Source: Acetobacter oryzoeni
Lineage (GTDB): Bacteria > Pseudomonadota > Alphaproteobacteria > Acetobacterales > Acetobacteraceae
Assembly: GCF_004014775.2 (NCBI RefSeq)
Contig: NZ_CP042808.1
Coordinates: 2,301,001 to 2,365,000 of the forward strand
Length of the DNA stretch: 64,000 nucleotides
Direction: 5' to 3'
This document shows, piece by piece, positions 1-8,646 of the stretch. The stretch's first letter is position 1. Each line of letters begins with the position of its first letter. The notes beneath the pieces were generated by a model. The model saw only the letters and a list, made by a program, of their open reading frames with translations, was not told the DNA's origin and searched no databases. Position numbers and translations under genes: made by a program.

Positions 1-682
1 CGATACCAAGCAATATGGCCGGATCTACCTTGCCTTCCGTGGCACGTACAATCTGCACAGGGCGCGGTGCTGTGTGGCGGATTTCATCTTCAACACGTGC
101 GAGTGCATCTGCATCAAGCAGGTCTGTCTTGTTCAACACCACAAGATCTGCAGCGTTGATCTGATCTTCAAAAACCTCTGCCAAAGGGTTGTCATGATCT
201 AGGGATGGGTCTGCTGCACGCTGCTGGGCAATAGCTTCCGGGTCATCTGCAAAACGGCCAGCAGCTACTGCTGGTGCATCCACTACGGTTATCACCCCAT
301 CAACAGTCATGCGGTTGCGCACTGTTGGCCACCCAAAGGCCTTGAGCAATGGTTTAGGCAGCGCCAGACCTGATGTTTCAATCACCACATGTTCTGGCGG
401 ATCGGCCCGATCTAGCAGGGCTTCCATTGTTGGCAGAAAATCATCTGCTACCGTGCAGCACAGGCAGCCATTGGTCAGTTCGACAATATCATCTTCCTTG
501 CAGCCTTCCACGCCGCACCCGCGCAGAATTTCTCCATCAATGCCAAGAGAACCAAATTCGTTCACCACCACGGCAATGCGGTGCCCTGCTGCACGCTGAA
601 GAAGATTGCGCAAAAGGGTTGTTTTGCCTGCCCCTAAAAAACCAGTGATAATGGTTACAGGCACGCGAGATGCGAGTGTCAT
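1..682 (-). CDS. cobW: CobW-family GTP-binding metallochaperone (3' end beyond window)
   Basis: This is a G3E-family P-loop GTPase of the CobW/P47K group, linked to metal delivery for cobalamin synthesis. Visible are the Walker A motif GFLGAGKTT at residues 14-22, the metal-binding CxCC motif (NGCLCC) near residues 71-76, and a NKTD guanine-specificity motif further on. The gene runs off the left edge after about 227 codons, so the C-terminal domain is not seen. Its ATG overlaps the stop of the DUF1636 gene by four bases, which implies translational coupling. The cobalamin riboswitch upstream of that gene points to a true B12 CobW rather than a zinc homologue. In related genomes cobN often follows; that cannot be checked here. 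Confidence 0.93.
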   Translation of the reverse strand, partial: MTLASRVPVTIITGFLGAGKTTLLRNLLQRAAGHRIAVVVNEFGSLGIDGEILRGCGVEGCKEDDIVELTNGCLCCTVADDFLPTMEALLDRADPPEHVVIETSGLALPKPLLKAFGWPTVRNRMTVDGVITVVDAPAVAAGRFADDPEAIAQQRAADPSLDHDNPLAEVFEDQINAADLVVLNKTDLLDADALARVEDEIRHTAPRPVQIVRATEGKVDPAILLGI

Positions 683-1107
683 GAAGGCTCCTGTTCATCA
701 TAAAGTTGTGCGGGAACACGCCCCAGCACCATATTGGAAAGAGATGCCGGACGGCGCGAAGGCATGACCGTGCCCCGCGCGGATTTTGCATAGAGTTGGG
801 CATACGTCAGAAGATCTTCTGCTTTTTCAGCGCCCAGATGCCCTAATAACCATGTCCAACGCTCTGGCATGGCAATGGCTGCAGTGCATCCGCGATCACA
901 GGCAGCCAGACACTGCACCTGACGCAACAGAACCGGAGCTTCCTGCCCAGCAGCTTCTGCTTCCTGCACCAAGGTCTGCAAACGTGCATACAACTGGGCA
1001 CCCGGCGGCTGATCCATAGCAGGCCCACCACGCCGACATGTGACACACACATGCAAAACAGGGCGATTCTGAGGTGATTTTTGAGAAGAATCGGACGCTT
1101 CGGCCAT
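679..1107 (-). CDS. DUF1636 family metal-binding protein
   Basis: This 142-residue protein has the DUF1636 pattern: CVTC at residues 21-24 and CLAAC at 66-70 with another Cys at 74. The spacing resembles thioredoxin-like 2Fe-2S ferredoxins. Family members are described only as predicted metal-binding proteins and recur beside cobalamin genes. It is the first gene after the cobalamin riboswitch and overlaps cobW by ATGA, so the two are probably co-expressed when B12 is scarce. A good Shine-Dalgarno (AGGGA) precedes the ATG. A role in cobalt handling or electron supply during corrin synthesis is inference. Confidence 0.85.
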   Translation of the reverse strand: MAEASDSSQKSPQNRPVLHVCVTCRRGGPAMDQPPGAQLYARLQTLVQEAEAAGQEAPVLLRQVQCLAACDRGCTAAIAMPERWTWLLGHLGAEKAEDLLTYAQLYAKSARGTVMPSRRPASLSNMVLGRVPAQLYDEQEPS

Positions 1108-1299
1108 GCTGTATCCCTGAAATAACTACCATTCTAAAAGAACGGCTGCTTGAAAAGGGGTGCAGATACCCGGCGCCCCTGCCCAGAGATGACAGAAGAA
1201 ATGCACCCTATGGTGCATCTATGCCTGCCGGGCACCCCGCCAGCAGCAACGCCAGAACTTAATAATTAAGGCCCGCCTATATGCTTACGCATAAGGCAC

Positions 1300-1510
1300 C
1301 AATGGCAGGTTTCCTGGCTTGTACCCACATATGCTCTCCCTTACAGGCCAGAACATAAAACAGCGTTCCCTACCTTCCCAGCCTGTACGTAGGCCAGTGG
1401 CACATTGGGCCAGAAAGCCCATACGGAACACCATGGGTAACTTACAGTTGCGGGGGCAGCGACGGCCTTGCACCGTTCTTCCCTTTTCATCCCGTAAAGG
1501 ACACCATTAG
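1300..1510 (-). promoter_or_regulatory. Cobalamin (adenosylcobalamin) riboswitch
   Basis: Read on the minus strand, the region holds the conserved B12 aptamer parts in order: GGTG near 1505, AAAAGGGAA at about 1479-1487, GCTGCCCCCGCAACTGTAA at about 1442-1460, and the B12 box GCCAGGAAACCTGCC at 1304-1318. A short closing helix ATGG/CCAT can be drawn. It lies about 190 bases upstream of the DUF1636-cobW pair in the same direction. The leader between aptamer and gene has GC-rich inverted repeats, including a perfect ATGCACC/GGTGCAT hairpin at 1200-1217, that could form the expression platform. Binding of B12 should switch the operon off. Confidence 0.93.
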
Positions 1511-1646
1511 CCCGCGCACAATGCGCATAAGCGGCCTTTGCTTTCAACCCGCAGTTTTAGCCCTGCAACTTTAAAAGTCTGCTGATCTGAAACAGGATTG
1601 AGGCTTCACGCTAATGTTCCTGTGCTTTGCAGCCTTATTTCCATTA

Positions 1647-1686
1647 TTGACGCGCAAAACAGCTATGTTATATTCGTATGAATATA
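1647..1686 (+). promoter_or_regulatory. Promoter and overlapping palindromic operator of the marR-FUSC operon
   Basis: A -35 box TTGACG (1647-1652) and a -10 box TATATT (1669-1674) are separated by 16 bp. A perfect 7-bp inverted repeat, TATATTC-GTAT-GAATATA (1669-1686), covers the -10 box. Palindromes in this place are the usual sites for autorepressing MarR proteins. The predicted transcription start near 1681 also argues that the ATG at 1678 is not the MarR start. Confidence 0.6.
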
Positions 1687-1728
1687 CTTTATATGTCAAA
1701 TATTCTTTCGCTAACTAATGAGGATTCC

Positions 1729-2196
1729 ATGACCTCCCCACGCGTTCTGCCCACACTGGATGAAACGCGTTTTTCAGACATGGCGCTTACCTTCCGCATT
1801 ATGCGGTTAGCCACCGTCTGGCGCACGCAACTGGACCGGGCCTTACGCCCGCATGGCATGACATTGGCCAGCATGCGCCCGATGGCTTATTTGATGATGA
1901 TGCCCGATGGCGCCACGCAAAGTGATCTTGCAGCCGCCATGAATGTGGATTGCTCGGCACTGGTGCGTATTCTTGATTTGCTAGAAAAACAAAAGCTGAT
2001 TACTCGCCTGCAGGATACGCGGGACCGGCGTGCCAAAAAACTTGTGCTTACTTCTGCTGGGCAGGAAAGATGCACGCTGTTCCATACCATTGCAGCGCAA
2101 CTTGAGCAGAACGTTCGCCAGAACCTTACAGAAGATCAGGTACGTAGCTTAATTCATGATCTGTCCTGCATGCTGGAAACGCATCATGAACGCTAG
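1729..2196 (+). CDS. MarR-family transcriptional regulator
   Basis: This 155-residue winged-helix regulator has the MarR arrangement: a helix-turn-helix with ATQSDLAAAMNVDCSALVR, followed by a beta wing with DTRDRRAKKLVLT. I chose ATG 1729 because GAGGA sits just upstream and because an earlier ATG at 1678 would lie before the predicted transcript start. It overlaps the start of the FUSC transporter gene, a common pairing in which the regulator represses its own efflux operon and is released by an aromatic or phenolic ligand. The ligand cannot be told from sequence. Confidence 0.9.
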   Translation: MTSPRVLPTLDETRFSDMALTFRIMRLATVWRTQLDRALRPHGMTLASMRPMAYLMMMPDGATQSDLAAAMNVDCSALVRILDLLEKQKLITRLQDTRDRRAKKLVLTSAGQERCTLFHTIAAQLEQNVRQNLTEDQVRSLIHDLSCMLETHHER

Positions 2197-4423
2197 ATCT
2201 GAGCACAGCAGTCATACGCTCTTTTCCCTTAACACTCTATTATCCCGCTGCTTACCGGCCTTTTTTTCTGATGAAGCCCAATGGAATGCTTTTAAAGCTA
2301 CCGCAGGTTATTCTGCCCGCGTGTTTTTGTGCATTGGCATTGCCGTTTTTCTGGCATTTATGTTCCAGCTTCATTCCCCCCTCAGTGCAGCCACAACTGT
2401 TCTTATTGTGGCAAACCCAACTGTAGGGGCCATGGTTTCAAAAAGCGTATGGCGTGTTATCGGCACAGTTATTGGGGCTGTTATTAGCGTTGGCATTATG
2501 GCCGTATTTGTACAGTCTCCCGTTCTGTATTTTGCAGCGCTTTCTGTTTTTGTAGGTATAGCCTGCATGGTGGCCACGTTTCTGCGCTTCTTTCGTGCCT
2601 ATGCTGCCGTGCTAACCGGTTATACAATTGTTATTATTGCTGCACCCGCTTTTGCAGACCCAGACAATATCTTTCTTTCTGCAATGGGGCGCTTATCTGC
2701 CGTGGTAACAGGCGTGGTGGTAACAGCCTGCGTATTTATGGTGACAAGCCCGCGCAAACCCAGCGCGGTGATGGAAAAGCTGGGAAACGCTTTTCGGGAT
2801 ACCATTCTCCATGCAAAAAACTTTCATGCACAGGAAGGTCTTTCCGCCACACCGGAAGAACATGCGGCAGAAGAAAACAACCCATCTGAAACCACAGATA
2901 CCGCAACCACAGGCACAGCATTCCGCAGCCTGCCACAACCCCTTTATGATAGCCGCAGCCGCCTTCTGGCAGGTATGGCCGGTTTAACACCAGCCATAGA
3001 ATTTGCTGCTGCAGATGACCCAGATATGCAGGCCCGTATTTCTAACCTGCGTCTGGCTCTCAACCGTTTAACCGGGCTGATTGTCAGCTATCATCCCTAT
3101 TGGTTAAACCTCTCTTTGGTGGATGCACAATCATGCCCCGTGCATCAGCATGTTGCCGAAACATTAGAGCACATTCTGCATTTTACAGAGCAACCCGGTT
3201 GGCTGGAAAACCCCGCACCAGTTTCTACCTGCCTGCATGATTGCCTGAAAAATCTGGAACAACTTTCACGCAATAATCCGGCACCCGGCTTGCTGGCAAC
3301 ACTAGATAATACGCGTGATATTCTGGTACAGATAGATCTGGCCCTGTACGATTTGACGAGCTTGCGCCGCGATCGTGAATCCTCTTACACGCGCCAATAT
3401 CTGGAATGGCCAGTTGCCTTGCGTAATGGTGTGCGCGGCATGTTTATTGCGCTTCTGGCTGGCATGTTATGGTATGTTTTCCACTGGAGCGCAGGCCCTA
3501 TGCTGATCCTGTATGTGGTGGCAGCCTCCAGCCTGCTTTCAACGGCGCCCTCTGCCGGCAAAGCAAGCCCCATGATGGCAACTGGGACGATGTTGGCCGT
3601 GCCTATGGGATTTTTATGCCATTCCCTGTTTTTACCCCGCATAGATGGCTACCCGCTTTTATGGCTGACGCTCTGCCTGTTTCTGCTGCCCGGTGTATGG
3701 CTACAATTTCACCCACGCTACAGCATTGGTGCATTTGGATATGCGGTGTTTTTCACCATGCTGCTCTCTATCAACAACCCTATTGTTTATAATGACCTGG
3801 CACTTACCAATAACTGGATGACCATGGTGGCAGCCTGCGTGCTTCTGGTGCTGGTTTTTCGGGTTATTTTACCGCCAGATCATCGGCTGGATGCTGCACG
3901 GTTAGTTTCTTCCCTTACGCGTAGCCTGCAACAACTGGCTCTTTCCCATAGCCGCAAGCCGGTGCAATGGATTGCATGGGAGGGTCTTCAACTTCAGAAA
4001 ATTACGCGGTTGATGATGCGTCTTTCCTTTATTCCTTCCGGTATAGACAGGCAGGGATATACAGATGCAGCCTTTGCAACACTTTCCCTAGGAAGGCTCA
4101 TTTTACGCCTGCGTTGGAATGCAGAACACGTAAAACTCAACACACAGGCGCGCTCTGCTCTTGAAAATGCCTTAAAAGCCTTTGCCATGTTACGTCATAC
4201 ACCATTAGCTACTGCAGATGCTTTGGAACAGGCTGCCGCCATTATTCATGCCACAACCACAGAGCATGAAGGTGCCTCTCTTATGCGGGATAGAACCATA
4301 TCCTGCCTTATGCAGGCTGCCGGTATTATCCGCGCCATACCAGGATTTTATGATAAATACGGCCCCATCCATCGCTCTGTAGATGAAGCTGGCGCAGATG
4401 CATCCGTTTCTACGCTGGCTTAG
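2186..4423 (+). CDS. FUSC-family aromatic acid efflux protein (AaeB-like)
   Basis: This 745-residue membrane protein has the two-block FUSC plan: an N-terminal hydrophobic block of about five or six segments (about residues 40-190), a long soluble linker, then a second hydrophobic block (about 410-560) and a soluble tail. Relatives export fusaric acid or p-hydroxybenzoic acid. ATG 2186 overlaps the end of marR by 11 bases, suggesting coupling. No membrane-fusion partner (AaeA) or outer-membrane channel gene is adjacent, so it may work alone or with partners elsewhere. The substrate is probably a weak aromatic acid; this is inference from family. Confidence 0.85.
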   Translation: MNARSEHSSHTLFSLNTLLSRCLPAFFSDEAQWNAFKATAGYSARVFLCIGIAVFLAFMFQLHSPLSAATTVLIVANPTVGAMVSKSVWRVIGTVIGAVISVGIMAVFVQSPVLYFAALSVFVGIACMVATFLRFFRAYAAVLTGYTIVIIAAPAFADPDNIFLSAMGRLSAVVTGVVVTACVFMVTSPRKPSAVMEKLGNAFRDTILHAKNFHAQEGLSATPEEHAAEENNPSETTDTATTGTAFRSLPQPLYDSRSRLLAGMAGLTPAIEFAAADDPDMQARISNLRLALNRLTGLIVSYHPYWLNLSLVDAQSCPVHQHVAETLEHILHFTEQPGWLENPAPVSTCLHDCLKNLEQLSRNNPAPGLLATLDNTRDILVQIDLALYDLTSLRRDRESSYTRQYLEWPVALRNGVRGMFIALLAGMLWYVFHWSAGPMLILYVVAASSLLSTAPSAGKASPMMATGTMLAVPMGFLCHSLFLPRIDGYPLLWLTLCLFLLPGVWLQFHPRYSIGAFGYAVFFTMLLSINNPIVYNDLALTNNWMTMVAACVLLVLVFRVILPPDHRLDAARLVSSLTRSLQQLALSHSRKPVQWIAWEGLQLQKITRLMMRLSFIPSGIDRQGYTDAAFATLSLGRLILRLRWNAEHVKLNTQARSALENALKAFAMLRHTPLATADALEQAAAIIHATTTEHEGASLMRDRTISCLMQAAGIIRAIPGFYDKYGPIHRSVDEAGADASVSTLA

Positions 4424-4574
4424 TGGTGTTGTTATGGAATGAAATAAAAAGTTTCCTAAAAGAAAAGCCATAATGATGAATTTAATTTTATCAGCCTGTT
4501 TCTATTTATAAAGAACTTCTGCCCTGCCAGTTGCTTAATGCTTAAGTCATCACTCATAAAAAGAAGTATCTGGC

Positions 4575-5198
4575 ATGGCATACTCCGAAACATCGCCTCC
4601 GGTGACATACCGAAGAGCCAACCCAGCTCCATTAGGTTTAATGGGGTTTGGGCTCACAACCGTTCTTCTCAATTTACATAATGCAGATCTGGTGCCTATG
4701 GGGTCTGCTATTTTGGCCATGGGGCTTACATTTGGAGGTGTGGCCCAAATTCTGGCAGGGATGCTGGAGTATGGTAACGGCAATACTTTTGGCATGACAG
4801 CTTTTACGGCTTACGGTGCATTCTGGCTTTCATTCGTGGCACTTATTAGCTTGCCGCATACTGGCATTGTGGATGCCAGCAGCCCTAATCTTGTAGGTAG
4901 TTACCTGCTGGCGTGGGGATTGTTCACTTTTATCATGTTTATAGCCTCACTACGCGCCACACGGGCACATCAGGTTATTTTCCTGAGCCTGACTGTTCTA
5001 TTCGCCTTACTGGCCACGGGTGATATGCTGGCTATGCCAGTTGTTACACAGTTTGCTGGATATGAAGGATTGTTCTGCGGTTTTTCCGCCATCTATCTGG
5101 CTGCTTCCGAAATACTGGAAGAAGCATTCGGATATGCAGTACTGCCGATTGGCAAACCGGCCCCGGCTTCCATATCTTTCCGAACCGCATCTGCGTAA
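4575..5198 (+). CDS. satP: Acetate uptake transporter (SatP/GPR1/FUN34/YaaH family)
   Basis: The 207-residue protein carries the family signature NPAPLGL near the N-terminus, the GGVAQILAGMLEY stretch and about six hydrophobic helices. Family members move acetate or succinate with protons across the inner membrane. This fits an organism that makes and later reuses acetic acid. It stands alone, 150 bases after the FUSC gene, and ends just before a strong bidirectional terminator. The Shine-Dalgarno is weak (AGAAG). Confidence 0.92.
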   Translation: MAYSETSPPVTYRRANPAPLGLMGFGLTTVLLNLHNADLVPMGSAILAMGLTFGGVAQILAGMLEYGNGNTFGMTAFTAYGAFWLSFVALISLPHTGIVDASSPNLVGSYLLAWGLFTFIMFIASLRATRAHQVIFLSLTVLFALLATGDMLAMPVVTQFAGYEGLFCGFSAIYLAASEILEEAFGYAVLPIGKPAPASISFRTASA

Positions 5199-5211
5199 AT
5201 ATCCCCAAAAT

Positions 5212-5248
5212 ATGTTGCCCCGCAGCACAAAATGCTCCGGGGCAATAT
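5212..5248. terminator. Bidirectional intrinsic terminator between satP and the hydrolase gene
   Basis: A long GC-rich hairpin built on TTGCCCCG and CGGGGCAA lies between two convergent genes. It is flanked by an A-rich stretch on the left and TTTG on the right, so it can serve both strands. Confidence 0.75.
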
Positions 5249-5255
5249 GTTTGAG

Positions 5256-6275
5256 TTAGTTATCAAAGCAATTCTGCGCTTCGCGCTCATGCACGTCCGC
5301 CAAAGTTGAAGGTACCCACACAGGCTTGTTATCTTTATCAATCAAGCGTGCCCGAATACCCTCTACAAAATCAGGCCGGGCCACCATATGGCGCACCATA
5401 TTTTCCTCAAGTGCGAAAGCGGCATGTAACGAGGAAGCTGCACGTGCCCGGTGCCACCCACACCATGCCACCTGCACAGAAAACGGACAGGCACGAGATA
5501 GAGATTCCAGATCTTCCTGCGCCTCTTCTGACCCTTCCGCTTTCAGTTTTTCAATAACCTGCAAAATATCTGGTGCATCGTAACACGCATCTAGATTTTG
5601 CACGTCCAAACTTTCTGGCCGAGAATGCAGGCGTGCAAATACATGCTCCGCACTCTCAATACTCAGAGATTCTCTTAAATCTGTAAGCGAGTCCGATGAC
5701 ACGAGAACATCTGCAAACCCCATGGCTACGGCCTCTGCGCCATTCATGCGGCCACCGGTTACAGCTCGCCGCAACCCAGAAAAACCAGGTGCACGCGCCA
5801 GTAACCAGCTACCGCCAGCATCTGGGGCCAGACCTATAGCCGTTTCAGGCATAGCCAGCACGGATCTTTCCGTAACCACCCGATACCGCACATGTCCACC
5901 CAAGCCGATACCCCCTCCCATGGCCACGCCATCCAGAAAGGAAACGATGGGTTTTTGATAATCTGCCAGCAACAGCATGACGTTATAGACACGCTTCATC
6001 AGCTCATATGCAGCCAATGCTCCGTGTGCCTTCAAGCAATCATGAATGGCGCGTAAATCTCCTCCAGCGCAAAAAGCGCGCGCACTGCTGCTTTCCAGCA
6101 GAATAGTGTGGATGGACGGATCATTCCGCCATGCCTGCAAAGCATCTCTTATGCCGCTGGCCATGCTGATATCCACAGCATTCAAACGTTTGGGGCGGTC
6201 TAGAATAATACGCCCCAAATGCCCTTCCTGCTGCATTCTTACGCCAGATACGTCGGAAAGAGTTTGCTCTCTCAT
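5256..6275 (-). CDS. 3-hydroxyisobutyryl-CoA hydrolase-like enoyl-CoA hydratase/isomerase family protein
   Basis: This is a crotonase-fold protein of 339 residues. It shows the oxyanion-hole segment AFCAGGDLRAI, the GGGIGLGGH loop and PETAIGLAPDAGG. The length and the PETAIG motif suit 3-hydroxyisobutyryl-CoA hydrolase (valine degradation) better than the shorter enoyl-CoA hydratases. ATG 6275 was chosen because GAGGAAA sits seven bases upstream; a GTG ten codons earlier lacks such a site. No other valine-degradation genes are nearby. A divergent flavin reductase starts 65 bases away. Confidence 0.85.
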   Translation of the reverse strand: MREQTLSDVSGVRMQQEGHLGRIILDRPKRLNAVDISMASGIRDALQAWRNDPSIHTILLESSSARAFCAGGDLRAIHDCLKAHGALAAYELMKRVYNVMLLLADYQKPIVSFLDGVAMGGGIGLGGHVRYRVVTERSVLAMPETAIGLAPDAGGSWLLARAPGFSGLRRAVTGGRMNGAEAVAMGFADVLVSSDSLTDLRESLSIESAEHVFARLHSRPESLDVQNLDACYDAPDILQVIEKLKAEGSEEAQEDLESLSRACPFSVQVAWCGWHRARAASSLHAAFALEENMVRHMVARPDFVEGIRARLIDKDNKPVWVPSTLADVHEREAQNCFDN

Positions 6276-6340
6276 TGCTTTCCTCTTTATTTCATGCACA
6301 AACACGCACAGACCGTTTTTGATTGATTTAAGGAGAGCAG

Positions 6341-6844
6341 ATGTTGGCTCCGGAGACCAGCGCCTACCGCGATGCCATGGCCCGACTTGGCGCAGCTGTG
6401 AACATTGTTACAACAGGAACGCTGGAAAACCCCGTTGGTTTTACCGCATCAGCCGTGTGTTCCGTAACAGATACCCCACCTACGCTGCTGGTCTGCCTGA
6501 ACCGTGGAAGCCGTGCCCGACAGGCTTTTCATGAAGGTAGCGCATTATGTGTAAACGTGCTGGCATCCACCCAGCAGCATCTTTCCAACCATTTTGCCAG
6601 CCCCAATTCCATGCAGGAACGGTTTGCCACTGGGCACTGGACAACCTTAGCAACTGGTGCACCAGTGTTGGAAGAGGCCGTAGCCTCGTTTGACTGCAAG
6701 ATCAGCCAGATTGTAGAGGTTGGCACACACAGCGTGATGTTTGGTATTGTGCAGGCGTTACGCACCCATGCAACGGCTCATGGGCTTGTGTATTTTAACA
6801 GAATGTACCACGCTTTACCTCATGTTCCGGCCCTAAAGCCCTAA
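6341..6844 (+). CDS. Flavin reductase family protein (RutF/HpaC-like)
   Basis: The 167-residue protein has the FMN-binding split-barrel plan of NAD(P)H:flavin oxidoreductases: MARLGAAVNIVTT at the N-terminus, GFTASAVCSVT, and the later SALCVNVL and GHSVMFG-like segments. Such proteins supply reduced flavin to two-component monooxygenases. No monooxygenase partner is adjacent. A strong AAGGAGA ribosome site precedes ATG 6341. A palindrome covers its stop codon. Confidence 0.88.
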   Translation: MLAPETSAYRDAMARLGAAVNIVTTGTLENPVGFTASAVCSVTDTPPTLLVCLNRGSRARQAFHEGSALCVNVLASTQQHLSNHFASPNSMQERFATGHWTTLATGAPVLEEAVASFDCKISQIVEVGTHSVMFGIVQALRTHATAHGLVYFNRMYHALPHVPALKP

Positions 6845-6854
6845 GGGCTTTAGG
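6832..6854. repeat. Perfect palindrome over the stop codon of the flavin reductase
   Basis: CCTAAAGCCCT and AGGGCTTTAGG form an 11-bp inverted repeat around a single base, with the TAA stop inside it. As RNA it would be a compact hairpin. No U-run follows, so it is more likely an mRNA 3'-end stabiliser or weak terminator than a strong one. Confidence 0.45.
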
Positions 6855-6873
6855 CATACAACCAAGGTGTTGA

Positions 6874-7026
6874 ATGATGTCGCAGAATTTTCATGACGAT
6901 TACCCGGTAAAAGGGGATAATGACTACGTCCCTTTTCTGACGGTTAAAGGCCTCATCATCATACATGTTGCGCTTTTAATAGCCGTAGCTTTATGGTCTT
7001 GGTTAGATTGGTCCTTACCTCAGTAA
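6874..7026 (+). CDS. Small single-span membrane protein, 50 aa
   Basis: ATGATG at 6874 opens a 50-codon frame ending in TAA at 7024-7026, with AAGGTG upstream. The N-terminus is polar and acidic (HDDYPVKGDNDY), followed by one hydrophobic helix (about residues 22-41) and a short aromatic tail (WSWLDWSLPQ). The shape resembles small alphaproteobacterial respiratory accessory subunits, such as the subunit IV-like proteins of aa3 oxidase, but there is no firm family match. It follows the flavin reductase by 29 bases and ends close to the convergent znuB. Confidence 0.6.
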   Translation: MMSQNFHDDYPVKGDNDYVPFLTVKGLIIIHVALLIAVALWSWLDWSLPQ

Positions 7027-7045
7027 AAGACTGAGCCGCAATTTT

Positions 7046-7840
7046 TTAGCTGCCCCGCACACGGCAAAACAGGCTCGCGGCTATAAACACACTGCCACCC
7101 AGTGCAGCAATCCAGAATGCTGTAGGGCAATTGGTGTACCAAGCTAACACCAAACCCAGCCAAGCCTCCAGCAACGCAAGTAACGTTGCAACGCCCATTC
7201 CCAACAACGGCGAAAAGCCCATCCGCAAACTTGCTGCAGCAGGCGCGATCATAAGCGTAAACACCAGCAAGACACCCGTAATCTGGGCGCATTGCGCTGT
7301 AGCTACAGCAACAATCATAAGAAAAAGAATATCAAGCAGGCGCATATTAACGCCCCGTGCCTCAGCTTGTTCTGGCTGGAGTGACGCAAAAAGAAGCGGC
7401 CTTGCAACAAACGCCAAAGCCATCAAACAGGTTACCGAAAGAGCACCCAGCCAACCCAGCATAGAAGGCCCAATACCCAGAATATCGCCAAAAAGCAGTG
7501 CGGTAGCCGAGCTGGCAGAGTGGGTTAGAAAATGCAGGCACAATGCCCCAAAACCCATGGCAACAGAAAGCACCAGCCCGATTGTTACATCCCGGCCTAC
7601 AAGCCTGTCTCCCGCCAGCCCTATGGCAACACCGCCCCCAACAGCGCCAAGCCCAAGCCCAAGCAAAGCGGGCTGCCCCAACAGAAGAGCTGCAGCAGCC
7701 CCTGCAAATCCCACATGTGAAAGCGCATGGCTTGCGAAGCTTTGCCCACGCAAAACAAGAAACCAGCCTACAGGCCCACACACCAAAGCTGCCAAAAACG
7801 CTGCCAGAAAGGCAGTGCGCATAAATTCATACTCAAGCAT
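7046..7840 (-). CDS. znuB: Zinc ABC transporter permease ZnuB
   Basis: This is a metal-type ABC permease of about 264 residues with eight or so hydrophobic segments and the typical SHALSHVGFAG and IAPAAASL stretches. It forms the inner-membrane channel for ZnuC and receives metal from ZnuA. The chosen ATG (7840) overlaps the znuC stop as TGATG, so it is translationally coupled; an upstream GTG would overlap by 22 bases. The Zur-type site upstream of znuA supports zinc rather than manganese. Confidence 0.9.
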   Translation of the reverse strand: MLEYEFMRTAFLAAFLAALVCGPVGWFLVLRGQSFASHALSHVGFAGAAAALLLGQPALLGLGLGAVGGGVAIGLAGDRLVGRDVTIGLVLSVAMGFGALCLHFLTHSASSATALLFGDILGIGPSMLGWLGALSVTCLMALAFVARPLLFASLQPEQAEARGVNMRLLDILFLMIVAVATAQCAQITGVLLVFTLMIAPAAASLRMGFSPLLGMGVATLLALLEAWLGLVLAWYTNCPTAFWIAALGGSVFIAASLFCRVRGS

Positions 7841-8646
7841 CAAGCACCATGCCCCACGCACATACAGGACTGGAGTGATGCCCCACCGCCTTCTGCCACA
7901 ACAAATAATCTATTTCCCGCCTTAATCACCTCAACCGGCGCCCCGTAAAGCGCGCTAAGCGTTTGGCTTGTCATCACATCTTCCACACGCCCCAGCACCG
8001 CCTTGCCATGTGCCATGTAAAGAACATGGTCCATCAACCCCATAAGCGGATTGATATCATGGGTAGACATCAGCACCGTCATATTTCTATCGCGCGCCAA
8101 TGTATGAATGCGCTCTGCTGTTTCACGCATACGGGTGGGGTCTAGGCTGGCTAAAGGCTCATCAAGCAGCAAAATATGCGGGGTATCCAACAATGCCTGC
8201 GCCAGCATCAGCCGCTGCCTTTCTCCCCCAGAAAGAGAGCCAACTGGCCGCTGCGCCAGCGCCTGCGCATCTACTGCGGCCAAAGCTGCATCAATATCTG
8301 CTCTGGCCTGTTTGCCGTAAAATGGCAGGCCCCATTTCCATCCCTGCTGCGCTGCGGCAACTGTGCTCCAGCCGCTAAGTTGTGCGGCCACCATGGCGCG
8401 CACCTGTGGCATATACCCTATGGGCATACGGCCTTTTTGCACTAACTGGCCTTCTATCCATATCTGGCCAGCCGAAGGCTTTTCTAGCCCCAAAAGAGTT
8501 CTAAACAGGGTTGTTTTTCCAGCCCCGTTTCCACCCAGAACAGCCACAAAACTGCCTGCAGGAACTGTAAAACTGATATTGTCCAGAACTGCTTTTTTCT
8601 GGCGCAACAGAGTTACGCCAGCCACTTGCACAGCAGAAGATGGCAT
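7840..8646 (-). CDS. znuC: Zinc ABC transporter ATP-binding protein ZnuC
   Basis: This 268-residue ATPase has Walker A GGNGAGKTT, the signature LSGGERQRL, Walker B ILLLDEP and the switch His in MSTHD. ATG 8646 overlaps the znuA stop as TAATG, which makes it preferable to an in-frame start 21 codons earlier that lies inside znuA. The C-terminus has no extra regulatory domain. It energises zinc import through ZnuB. Confidence 0.93.
   Translation of the reverse strand: MPSSAVQVAGVTLLRQKKAVLDNISFTVPAGSFVAVLGGNGAGKTTLFRTLLGLEKPSAGQIWIEGQLVQKGRMPIGYMPQVRAMVAAQLSGWSTVAAAQQGWKWGLPFYGKQARADIDAALAAVDAQALAQRPVGSLSGGERQRLMLAQALLDTPHILLLDEPLASLDPTRMRETAERIHTLARDRNMTVLMSTHDINPLMGLMDHVLYMAHGKAVLGRVEDVMTSQTLSALYGAPVEVIKAGNRLFVVAEGGGASLQSCMCVGHGA

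Noticed and set aside
7131..7925. A 264-codon open frame opposite znuB and znuC
   Set aside because: It covers two genes with strong family motifs on the other strand; its Ser/Pro/Ala-rich translation shows no domain.
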